A stretch of DNA of 64,000 bases. Source: Paraburkholderia rhizosphaerae. GTDB taxonomy: Bacteria; Pseudomonadota; Gammaproteobacteria; Burkholderiales; Burkholderiaceae. The translations under genes and the position numbers were made by a program. How positions within the stretch are numbered: position 1 is the stretch's first letter; each line of letters starts with the position of its first letter. Below are positions 29,994-37,597 of the stretch, piece after piece. Where the stretch lies: assembly GCF_004366595.1 (NCBI RefSeq), contig NZ_SORE01000009.1, positions 209,280 to 273,279 on the forward strand. Direction: 5' to 3'. The notes under the pieces were generated by a model, which was not told the origin of the DNA, made no database searches, and saw nothing but the letters and a program-made list of their open reading frames with translations.

Positions 29994-30023
29994 CGCCTCA
30001 GTCAATGACTGGGGCGTTTTCTT
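29994..30023 (+). terminator. Rho-independent terminator after purM
   Basis: CGCCTCAGT and ACTGGGGCG form a stem (one G-T pair) around a short loop, followed by TTTTCTT, about 90 bp after the purM stop. The stretch from here to 30199 shows no gene or other recognisable signal and marks the edge of the accessory patch. Confidence 0.8.
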
Positions 30024-30199
30024 GCCCTCGAAAAAATCTTCTTCAGGCGACGTCACTGCCGGCGCTGCCAGATTGCCCCGAGTGCCTTGCCTACCGTAGC
30101 GGCGCCGCGGATGCATCAATCGCGGAAGAACCCAAAGAAGCGGGCCCATGCAACGAGCCTGCGAACCTGGATGTCGGTTTTCGTTGTCCGTGCGCCGGG

Positions 30200-30796
30200 C
30201 TAGGCACTGCTTCGCACGAAGGCCAGCAGCAAGCCGTAGTCACCTTTATCCGCTGCACGCAAGGCGGTTAAGTAGTCTGACCGGGCATTATCTGCTTTAG
30301 CCAATGTCCCGCCTCCGCCCCACGAAAACGGCTCCTGCTCCATGCTGCGCAAGAGCGCATCGGTCATCATCCGCGAGTGTCGGCCATTGCCGTTTGGAAA
30401 AGGATGAATCCACACCAGGTCGCGGTGAAACCGTGCAGCAATCTCATCGGATGGGAATGTGCGATTGTCGACCCACCACCGTGTGTTATCGAAGAGATCT
30501 CTCAACTTGACGCTGACCTGCGTCCAGTCGCATCCGATGTTCTTGTCGGATTTGCGAAACGTACCTGCCCACGACCAGGTATGGTCGAACATTTTCTTGT
30601 GAAGGTCACGGCAGAACGCTTCACTGAGGACATCGACCTTGCGCTGCCGGTGAGCCCATCGCACGGCTTGCAGGATGTTCTCCTGCTCCCAGTCATTCAG
30701 GTCACCCTTGGTGGTCAGATGCGTCGGTATCAGCCCTGCAAGCTCGTCAGGGTCGAGCGGTGTCTGGCCATCCTGTTCGCCTGAATCTATCGCCAT
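30200..30796 (-). CDS. Mobile mystery protein B (Fic-domain protein, putative toxin)
   Basis: A 198-residue Fic/DOC-fold protein with the active-site motif HPFPNGNGRHSR (HxFx[D/N]GNGR) in DLVWIHPFPNGNGRHSR. Upstream blocks LNDWEQENILQAVRWAHRQ, LHKKMFDHTWSWAGTFRKSD and WWVDNRTFPSDEIAARFH are characteristic of the mobile mystery protein B family. Fic proteins transfer AMP or related groups to target proteins. It overlaps the helix-turn-helix gene (protein A) by 10 bp downstream of it, like a toxin-antitoxin or regulator-effector pair. Target and toxicity are unknown. Confidence 0.85.
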   Translation of the reverse strand: MAIDSGEQDGQTPLDPDELAGLIPTHLTTKGDLNDWEQENILQAVRWAHRQRKVDVLSEAFCRDLHKKMFDHTWSWAGTFRKSDKNIGCDWTQVSVKLRDLFDNTRWWVDNRTFPSDEIAARFHRDLVWIHPFPNGNGRHSRMMTDALLRSMEQEPFSWGGGGTLAKADNARSDYLTALRAADKGDYGLLLAFVRSSA

Positions 30797-31248
30797 AGGT
30801 CGGACCAGCGGCCCCGGAGTAATTCTTCCGTTCTCTGCTCAACCTGTTTGCGAAGTCGGACGGTTGCCGGGCGTTGGTCTTCCAGACCCATGGTGTGCGC
30901 AACGCCACCCACTTCACGCACAGCGATTGAGCGCGCCCTGTCTTCAACCACTTGCGTTAGTGGCTTTCTGGGCACCAGCGCATAGACGAGTTCGCAGTCC
31001 AGTCCGTCAGCCAGCTTGCGCAGTTGTCCGAGCGTGATTCGCTCTTCAGCTTCAGCCAACTCCGACTTGTGCAAGGTCGAACCGGTCACGCCTAACCGCT
31101 CAGCTTGCTGTCGCTCGGTGAGCCCCAACGACTCCCGGATGGCCTTCAACCATCCACGCGGCGGGGCCCGACGGTTCGTCAAACTGGAATATGCCGCAAC
31201 CGCCGCCTGGACCTGCTCAAGCCGGAGTTGTCTCATTCTGGAATCCAT
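30787..31248 (-). CDS. Mobile mystery protein A (helix-turn-helix regulator, putative antitoxin)
   Basis: A 153-residue protein with an XRE-like helix-turn-helix (LTERQQAERLGVTGSTLHKS, then EAEERITLGQLRKLADGLDC). The basic N-terminus RAPPRGWLKAIRESLG and the ELVYALVPRKPL segment are typical of the mobile mystery protein A family. It precedes and overlaps the Fic gene. Its ATG (31246-31248) abuts one arm of a perfect 22-bp inverted repeat covering its promoter, so autorepression is likely. Confidence 0.85.
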   Translation of the reverse strand: MDSRMRQLRLEQVQAAVAAYSSLTNRRAPPRGWLKAIRESLGLTERQQAERLGVTGSTLHKSELAEAEERITLGQLRKLADGLDCELVYALVPRKPLTQVVEDRARSIAVREVGGVAHTMGLEDQRPATVRLRKQVEQRTEELLRGRWSDLWR

Positions 31249-31305
31249 TTTGCTGGCCTGTAGGCTATCAGGAAATAAAAAGATGATAGCCTACAGGCCA
31301 GCAAA
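31249..31305 (-). promoter_or_regulatory. Perfect 22-bp inverted repeat overlapping the mobile mystery promoter
   Basis: Arms at 31249-31270 and 31284-31305 are exact reverse complements separated by 13 AT-rich bases. On the minus strand TTGCAA (31306-31311), a 17-bp spacer and TATCAT (31283-31288) form a sigma-70-like promoter. One arm fills the -35/-10 spacer and includes the -10; the other lies between the likely start site and the ATG of protein A. This layout fits an operator for protein A. Confidence 0.7.
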
Positions 31306-31316
31306 TTGCAATCTGG

Positions 31317-31481
31317 TGCTTCACTATAGTGAATCAATAATCTACCTCTTGAGTCAGAATGGTGACGCCGAATCGAATACTGTGCTTCATTATAAGGGAG
31401 CATTCAATGTTATCGTGCGTCACTATATGGCAGCAACATCCATGAGATTGCTTCACTGCAAAACAGCAACGATCCGGCTCC
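31317..31481. repeat. Array of five degenerate 33-bp-spaced repeats
   Basis: A TGCTTCACTAT-like core occurs at 31317, 31350 (TGAGTCAGAAT), 31383 (TGCTTCATTAT), 31416 (TGCGTCACTAT) and 31449 (TGCTTCACTGC), exactly 33 bp apart. Units four and five also share CAGCAAC. The first core is part of a perfect palindrome TTCACTATAGTGAA (31320-31333). The stretch is clearly AT-richer than its surroundings. The remainder up to 31682 contains no gene and no clear promoter for the FUSC gene. Confidence 0.6.
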
Positions 31482-31682
31482 GGGGGGCCGGAAACCATGC
31501 GTCGGACACGCTGACAGGAGTTCGTGGTGGCCCTGTCGCTTAAAACACACACCGTGCGAAATTGAAATTGCAGTGCAGGGCGGCAAGCGCGTTGTTACGC
31601 GACGGGACAGACTTGCGAGACCCGCCGGGCTCGACACATCGGGCAGCGGATTCGGACAATCAAAAACGACCCGCTCGATTCC

Positions 31683-33797
31683 ATGACCAACCCGTCCGTG
31701 CGCGACTGGCTGTTTTCGGCCAAGACCTTTGTGGCCGCGATGATCGCGCTGTATATCGCGCTGGCAGTGCCGCTGCCGCGACCGTCGTGGGCCATGGCGT
31801 CGGTGTATATCGTGTCGAACCCGTTCGTCGGCGCGACGCGTTCAAAAGCGTTGTTTCGCGCGATCGGCACAGTCATGGGCGCATCGGCCGCCGTACTGCT
31901 CGTGCCGCCGTTCGTCGAATCCCCCTATCTATTCAGCGTGCTGGTTGCGCTGTGGACCGGCGCGATGATTTACATGGCCTTGTCGGACCGCACCGCGCGC
32001 TCCTACGTGTTCTTGCTCGCGGGTCTGACGTTGCCGCTGATAGCGCTGCCGACGGTGACCGACCCGACCACGATCTTCGATGTCGCGGTTGCGCGTACCG
32101 AGGAAATCCTCGTCGGCATCATCTGTGCGAGCCTGGTCGGCTCGATGGTGTGGCCAAGCCGGCTTGGGCCGACGCTGATCGGCCGCACCGACGCGTGGTT
32201 CGCGGACGCGCAGCAGTTCGCGCGCGAAGCGCTCGCGGCGCGCAGCGGCGACGTCGTGCAGTTGCCGCGCCAGCAACGGCTGGCGGCCACCGTCAAGGCG
32301 CTCGACGTGCTGTTAAGCCAGTTATCGTACGACCACGCAAGCCCGAATGTGGTCACGCGTGCTTACTCGCTGCGCGAACGCATGCAGCTGTTTCTGCCGG
32401 TGATGGCGGCGCTGGCCGATCCGCTCGCGACGCTCCGGCGTTCAGCGGCGATCGCGCATGTGCCGCAATTCGAACCGCTGATGGCGGACGTCTGCAAATG
32501 GATCGATAGTTCGCTGCGCCGCGCACGCGAAGACGCCACGCAAGGCGACACGGAAGCGACGCATTTGCGTGCGCGCATCGCGTCGCTGCGCGTTTCCGCG
32601 CCGCGCGGGCTCGCGCCATGGGACGGCGCGTTGCTGTCCAACGCGCTGTGGCGTGTGCAGCAGGCGATCGACATCTGGGAGGACTGCATCGCGTTGCGTG
32701 CGCTGATCGTCCGGCATGAAGGCAGTTGGGAGCCGCGCTTTCGCCATTGGCGCGTGAATGCCGAGCAGGTCTTCGTCGACCACGGCTTCATGCTGTTCTC
32801 CGCGATCTCGACGATCTTCTTTATCGTCGTCGCGTGCAGCCTGTGGATCGCATCCGGCTGGCATGACGGCGCGAATGCCGTATTCATTGCGGCGGTCGCG
32901 TGCTGCTTCTTCGGCGGCCTCGACGAACCCGCGCCGGCCATCTTCCGTTTTTTCCTGGCGTGCTTCGCATCGGTGATCGCATCCGGCATCTATCTTTTCG
33001 TGGTGCTGCCCGAGGTACACAACTTCGAAACGCTGGTGCTGGTATTTGCGGTGCCGTTCCTGTTTATCGGTACGCTGATCGCGAATCCGAAATTCAACCT
33101 GGTGGCGGCGGTCATTGCGTTGTTTACCGCGACCTTCATGAGTCTCGCGGGCTCGTACGATGCGAACTTCATGGTCTTCATCAATACGAGCAGCGCTTCG
33201 CTGGCGGGCCTCGTGTTCGCGTTCGTGTGGACGCGCGTGACGCGGCCGTTCGGCGCCGAATATTTCGCGCAACGGCTGATCCGCGCGACGTGGGCCGACG
33301 TCGTGCGCTCGGCGTCGGGGCAGCCGATCGCCGATGAACGCACGTTCTTCTCGCGCATGCTGGACCGCCTGATGCAAGTGCTGCCGCGTCTGGCGACCTC
33401 GGGCCCGCATCATCATCCTTCGGTCGAAACCTTTCGTGATCTGCGCGTTGCGTCGAATTCGCTCGACCTGCGGCACTACCGCGATAGCGTCGCCGCCGAC
33501 ATGAGCGAGCAGATCGACCGGGTATTGACCAACGTGCGCACCTACTACGAACTGTGCGTCGCACGGCGCAAGCGTCAGCCGGTGCCGCGCGGGCTGATCG
33601 AAGCGATCGATGCCGCGCTCGCGCGCATCGCGCAGCCAGGCGCCGGCGCTGCGCCTGGCGCGACGCGTACGTTCACCGCTGAGATCCGGCTACGCGATGC
33701 GGTGCACGCACTAGTCGGCCTGCGCCTGTCGTTCGCGCCGCTCGCCTCAGGTGCGCCAGCCGCGCCGGCGATGCCGGGCCCGGCGTCCGGCGCATAA
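31683..33797 (+). CDS. FUSC-family inner-membrane efflux protein (AaeB-like)
   Basis: A 704-residue membrane protein with two six-helix hydrophobic blocks (about residues 15-160 and 375-525) separated and followed by cytoplasmic regions, as in the fusaric acid resistance/AaeB family. Family blocks are WAMASVYIVSNPFVGATRSK and GTLIANPKFNLVAAVIALFT. It is the first gene of a four-gene export operon with DUF1656, HlyD and an outer-membrane factor, which together should expel aromatic or organic acids. No LysR regulator of the AaeR type is adjacent. Confidence 0.88.
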   Translation: MTNPSVRDWLFSAKTFVAAMIALYIALAVPLPRPSWAMASVYIVSNPFVGATRSKALFRAIGTVMGASAAVLLVPPFVESPYLFSVLVALWTGAMIYMALSDRTARSYVFLLAGLTLPLIALPTVTDPTTIFDVAVARTEEILVGIICASLVGSMVWPSRLGPTLIGRTDAWFADAQQFAREALAARSGDVVQLPRQQRLAATVKALDVLLSQLSYDHASPNVVTRAYSLRERMQLFLPVMAALADPLATLRRSAAIAHVPQFEPLMADVCKWIDSSLRRAREDATQGDTEATHLRARIASLRVSAPRGLAPWDGALLSNALWRVQQAIDIWEDCIALRALIVRHEGSWEPRFRHWRVNAEQVFVDHGFMLFSAISTIFFIVVACSLWIASGWHDGANAVFIAAVACCFFGGLDEPAPAIFRFFLACFASVIASGIYLFVVLPEVHNFETLVLVFAVPFLFIGTLIANPKFNLVAAVIALFTATFMSLAGSYDANFMVFINTSSASLAGLVFAFVWTRVTRPFGAEYFAQRLIRATWADVVRSASGQPIADERTFFSRMLDRLMQVLPRLATSGPHHHPSVETFRDLRVASNSLDLRHYRDSVAADMSEQIDRVLTNVRTYYELCVARRKRQPVPRGLIEAIDAALARIAQPGAGAAPGATRTFTAEIRLRDAVHALVGLRLSFAPLASGAPAAPAMPGPASGA

Positions 33798-33842
33798 GCG
33801 CGATGATTGATCCGGACCATAACCCGCAGCGATGAGGCAGCC

Positions 33843-34052
33843 ATGATCGGGGAAGTGAATATCGTCGGCGTTTTCGTACCGGCCGTGCTGGTGCTGATGC
33901 TGGTCTCGTATGTGATCAAGCGCGGCGTCGTGATGCTGCTGTCGAAACTCGGCGCGTATCGCTTTATCTGGCATAGGCCGGCGTTTGATTTCTGCGTGTA
34001 CGTGTTTATCTTCGGCGCGGTGGTCCTTCTAACCAAACGGTTGGGCGCGTGA
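33843..34052 (+). CDS. DUF1656 small membrane protein (AaeX-like)
   Basis: A 69-residue protein with two transmembrane segments (VFVPAVLVLMLVSYVIK and FCVYVFIFGAVVLLTK), starting MIGEVNIVGVF, typical of DUF1656/AaeX. It always sits between FUSC and HlyD genes in such operons; its role in the pump is unknown. The stop overlaps the GTG start of the next gene by 4 bp. Confidence 0.85.
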   Translation: MIGEVNIVGVFVPAVLVLMLVSYVIKRGVVMLLSKLGAYRFIWHRPAFDFCVYVFIFGAVVLLTKRLGA

Positions 34053-35017
34053 AACAGATCTCCGTGTTCTCCGTGGCGCTGACACTCATCTCGACCATCG
34101 TGGCCGCAGTCGTGCTGTGGAAAGTGATCGACTACTACATGTTCTCGCCGTGGACGCGCGATGGCCGAGTCCGTGCCGATATCGTGCAGATCGCGCCGGA
34201 CATCTCCGGCTGGATTACCGATATCCGCGTGATCGACAACCAGCCGGTGAGAAAAGGCCAGGTGCTGTTCGTGATCGACGAAGCGCGCTATCAGCTCGCA
34301 TACCGCGAAGCGGTGGCGACCCTCGCGCAGCGCCGCGCGACGTACGACGAAGCGCGCCGCGAAGATGTGCGCAATGGGCAACTGGGCAATCTGGTCGCCG
34401 TCGAGGTCGCGCAGCAGAGCCACGCGCGCGCGCAGGAAGCACGCGCGCAAATGGATCTCGCGAAGGTCGCGGTCGATACCGCGCAGCTGAATCTGCATCG
34501 CACCGCGATCGTGAGCCCGGTCGACGGCTATGTGAACGACCGCGCGCCGCGTCTGAACGAATACGCGACCGCGGGCAAGGCGGTGCTGTCGATCGTCGAC
34601 GCGCATTCGTTCCGCGTCGATGGTTACTTCGAAGAAACCAAGATGCGGCATATCCGCGTCGGTCAGCAGGTCGATATCGTCGTGATGGGCGAACCCCGCT
34701 TGCTGCGCGGCCATGTGGTCAGCATCGTTGCCGGCATCGAGGACCGCGACCGCACCGTCAGCCCGTCGAACCTGCTGCCGAACGTCGATCCGGCGTTCAG
34801 CTGGGTGCGGCTGGCGCAGCGCATTCCGGTACGCGTCGCGCTCGACGAGGTGCCGTCGGATTTCCAGATGATCGCCGGACGGACCGCGACGGTGCTGATT
34901 CGCGGTCCGGAGCTACTCCCGCTTGGGATGCAGGGCGCGTCAGCGGCGGATGCCGCATCGGCGCCGCAAACGCGTTTCGGTCTATGGCTCGAACGTGTAT
35001 TCGGAGCACTGAGATGA
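34049..35017 (+). CDS. HlyD-family membrane fusion protein (AaeA-like)
   Basis: A 322-residue periplasmic adaptor with one N-terminal transmembrane helix (VALTLISTIVAAVVLWKVID). The biotinyl-lipoyl-like halves are VQIAPDISGWITDIRVIDNQ and IVSPVDGYVNDRAPRLNEYA, separated by an alpha-helical hairpin (QQSHARAQEARAQMDLAKV). It links the FUSC inner-membrane component to the outer-membrane factor. It starts with GTG overlapping DUF1656 (GTGA) and ends overlapping the next ATG (ATGA). Confidence 0.9.
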   Translation: MKQISVFSVALTLISTIVAAVVLWKVIDYYMFSPWTRDGRVRADIVQIAPDISGWITDIRVIDNQPVRKGQVLFVIDEARYQLAYREAVATLAQRRATYDEARREDVRNGQLGNLVAVEVAQQSHARAQEARAQMDLAKVAVDTAQLNLHRTAIVSPVDGYVNDRAPRLNEYATAGKAVLSIVDAHSFRVDGYFEETKMRHIRVGQQVDIVVMGEPRLLRGHVVSIVAGIEDRDRTVSPSNLLPNVDPAFSWVRLAQRIPVRVALDEVPSDFQMIAGRTATVLIRGPELLPLGMQGASAADAASAPQTRFGLWLERVFGALR

Positions 35018-36612
35018 ACGCGGGCGGCGCGCATCGGCATACACAGGCCGGCCGTGCGTTTGCGCGTGCATTGACGGTGCGCGCGGTATGGGTGGTGCTA
35101 TGTGTTGCGCTATGCGTAGCGCCATTCGCTGGCTGCACGGTCGGCCCGAACTATTCGCTGCCGAAGGACGCGCTCGTGAATGCGAAGTTCGCGAATGCGC
35201 CGATCGACGGCGCGAGCGATCCGCTTGTCACACAGCAGCCGGTGCCGCCGAACTGGTGGCGGCTCTATGACGATCCTGTGCTCAACAGCCTTGTCGAAGA
35301 TGCGCTGGCGGAAAATCGCGATCTGAAGGTAGCGCTCGCGAATCTCGCCGCGTCGCGTGCGGAAGTACAGTTCGCGCGCGAGCAGGACGGCTTTTCGGGC
35401 GACGTGGAGAGCAGCGTGCAGTACACGCAGCTATCACCGCAACAGTTCCTGACGAACAAAATTACGCCCGGGACGTTCGCGGATATCGGCTTTAACGTGT
35501 CGTACGAACTCGATCTGTTTGGCAAGCTGCGGCGCGGTGTCGAGGCGGCCAAGGCGGACGACGACTCAGTCGAAGCCGCGCTCGATCTCGCACGCATCAC
35601 GGTGGTCGCGGACGTGGTCCGTTCGTATGTCGAGAACTGCGCGGCGGCCGAGGAACTGGCGATCGCGCAGCATTCGCTTGCGCTCGAGCGCGAGCGGGTC
35701 GACGTCTCGCGCCGGCTATTGCAGGCGGGGCGCGGCAATCAGCCGGATGTCACGCGCGGTCTTACGCAGCAGGACACGATCTCCGCCGAGATTCCGCGCT
35801 TCCTGCTGCGCCAGCGCGTCGCGCAATACCGGCTTGCGACGCTGCTCGCACGCGCACCGGAAGATCTGCCGGTGGATGCGAAAAATTGCACGAAGCTGCC
35901 GCAAATCGGCCAGCCGGTACCGGTCGGCGACGGCGCCGCGCTGCTCAAGCGCAGGCCCGACGTCCGCGAGGCGGAGCGCAAGCTGGCGGCGTCGACGGCA
36001 AACATCGGCGTGGCGACCGCGGCGTTGTATCCAACCATCAGCATTGGTGCGAGTGCGGGCTTCACGGGGTTTCCGAAAGATATCGGTACCGCAGAGACTG
36101 CGCGCTACTCGATCGGACCGCTGATCAGCTGGGTGTTCCCGGTGAACGGCCAGCGCGCGAAGGTGCATCAGGCTGAAGCATTGACTGCCGCATCGCTCGC
36201 GCACTTCGACTCGGTCGTGCTCAATGCGCTGCGCGAAACGCAGTCGGCACTCGCGACATACAGCGAAGACACCGCGCGCTGGCAGGCGTTGCAGACGGCC
36301 GCGCAGTCCGCGCAGAAGTCGGCTGACGAGACGCATCAGTTGTATCTGAGCGGACGCGAGTCGTTTATCTCCGACCTCGACGCGACGCGCACGCTGACTT
36401 CTGTCGATGCGCAGGCGGCGGCGGCGCGGTCGATTGTCGCCGTTGATCGGGTCAATCTGTTTCTGGCGTTGGGCGGGGGGTGGGAAGAAGCGGCGCCGGA
36501 AGGCAGGCAGGAAGGCGTGCAAGAAGGTTCGTTGCGGAGCCCGAAGGGTGCCGCGCAGCAGGCGGCGCAGAAGCGCAGACAGGAAAACGCAGCGCAAAGC
36601 GCGCGCGAGTGA
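35014..36612 (+). CDS. NodT-family outer-membrane efflux lipoprotein
   Basis: A 532-residue TolC-like outer-membrane factor. The N-terminal signal ends in a lipobox (APFAGC before TVGPNYSLPK). Two OEP repeats follow, with WWRLYDDPVLNSLVEDALAE and YELDLFGKLRRGVEAAKADD and later RRPDVREAERKLAASTANIG. The C-terminal 40 residues are an unusual charged Gln/Arg-rich tail. The ATG at 35014 overlaps the HlyD stop; a far longer in-frame reading upstream lies over HlyD and is spurious. It ends the efflux operon, convergent with miaA. Confidence 0.9.
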   Translation: MNAGGAHRHTQAGRAFARALTVRAVWVVLCVALCVAPFAGCTVGPNYSLPKDALVNAKFANAPIDGASDPLVTQQPVPPNWWRLYDDPVLNSLVEDALAENRDLKVALANLAASRAEVQFAREQDGFSGDVESSVQYTQLSPQQFLTNKITPGTFADIGFNVSYELDLFGKLRRGVEAAKADDDSVEAALDLARITVVADVVRSYVENCAAAEELAIAQHSLALERERVDVSRRLLQAGRGNQPDVTRGLTQQDTISAEIPRFLLRQRVAQYRLATLLARAPEDLPVDAKNCTKLPQIGQPVPVGDGAALLKRRPDVREAERKLAASTANIGVATAALYPTISIGASAGFTGFPKDIGTAETARYSIGPLISWVFPVNGQRAKVHQAEALTAASLAHFDSVVLNALRETQSALATYSEDTARWQALQTAAQSAQKSADETHQLYLSGRESFISDLDATRTLTSVDAQAAAARSIVAVDRVNLFLALGGGWEEAAPEGRQEGVQEGSLRSPKGAAQQAAQKRRQENAAQSARE

Positions 36613-36628
36613 ATGAGCGCGCGCGACT

Positions 36629-37597
36629 TCACCCCCGCTCTTTGACGATCCGCTCCAACGCCCGCAGCGCCCGCTCTGTCGCATCCTCCGCACAGCAATC
36701 GATCACAATGCGCTCGGACATCGCCCGCAGCCACGTCAACTGCCGCTTGCAAAGCTGCCGTGTCGCAAACACGCCTTTATCCCGCATCGTCCCATAGTCG
36801 ACCGTGCCGTCGAGATATTCCCAGGCCTGCCGGTACCCGACACAACGCATCGACGGCAGCCCCGCATGCAGATCGCCGCGCGCCCGCAACCGTTCAACTT
36901 CTTCAATAAAACCAGCCGCGAGCATTGCATCGAAACGCTGCGCGATCCGCGCATGCAACACACTCCGGTCCGACGGTTCCAATGCAACCGGCACAAAGCG
37001 ATAGCGCGCCGCGGCTTCATCGTCGCGCGCGGGTGCGGCGAGCAGCGCGGACATCGGTTGGCCAGCCAGCATAAACACTTCCAGCGCGCGCTGGATACGC
37101 TGCGAATCATTCGGCGCGAGCCTTGCCGCCGTCTGCGGATCGACTCGCGCAAGACGCGCGTGCAGCGCGGGCCAGCCATCGCGCGCCGCTTCCGCTTCGA
37201 GACTCGCACGCAGCGCGGCATCCGCGCCCGGCAGATCATTGAGCCCCTGCGTGAGCGCCTTGTAGTACAGCATCGTCCCGCCGACCAGCAGCGGCACCCG
37301 CCCCCGTTCGACGATCGCACCGATCGTGCGCAGCGCATCCGCGCGGAAGTCGGAAGCGGAATACGCGTCGGCCGGGTCGACGATATCGATCAGATGATGC
37401 GGCGCGCGCGCGCGTTCTTCCGCAGTCGGTTTCGCGGTGCCGATATCCATGCCGCGATAGACCAGCGCCGAATCGACGCTAACGATTTCAATCGGCCGCC
37501 GCGCGGCATAGGCAAGTGCCGCCGCCGTTTTACCCGATGCGGTCGGGCCGAGCAGACACGCGACCGTTGTGCGCGCATCGATTTGCGATGCGTTCAT
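36629..37597 (-). CDS. miaA: tRNA dimethylallyltransferase
   Basis: A 322-residue MiaA that prenylates A37 of tRNAs reading UNN codons. The P-loop is [18 protein letters not shown] (GPTASGKT at residues 17-24), followed by [39 protein letters not shown] and [13 protein letters not shown]. The C-terminal [15 protein letters not shown] is also conserved. The ATG at 37595-37597 overlaps the mutL stop (ATGA); an upstream extension of 55 codons lies inside mutL and is rejected. Confidence 0.95.
   Translation of the reverse strand: MNASQIDARTTVACLLGPTASGKTAAALAYAARRPIEIVSVDSALVYRGMDIGTAKPTAEERARAPHHLIDIVDPADAYSASDFRADALRTIGAIVERGRVPLLVGGTMLYYKALTQGLNDLPGADAALRASLEAEAARDGWPALHARLARVDPQTAARLAPNDSQRIQRALEVFMLAGQPMSALLAAPARDDEAAARYRFVPVALEPSDRSVLHARIAQRFDAMLAAGFIEEVERLRARGDLHAGLPSMRCVGYRQAWEYLDGTVDYGTMRDKGVFATRQLCKRQLTWLRAMSERIVIDCCAEDATERALRALERIVKERG

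Noticed and set aside
34117..35013. A long upstream extension of the outer-membrane lipoprotein gene
   Set aside because: It overlaps the HlyD gene in another frame and would bury the lipoprotein signal; the ATG at 35014 with ATGA overlap is the real start.
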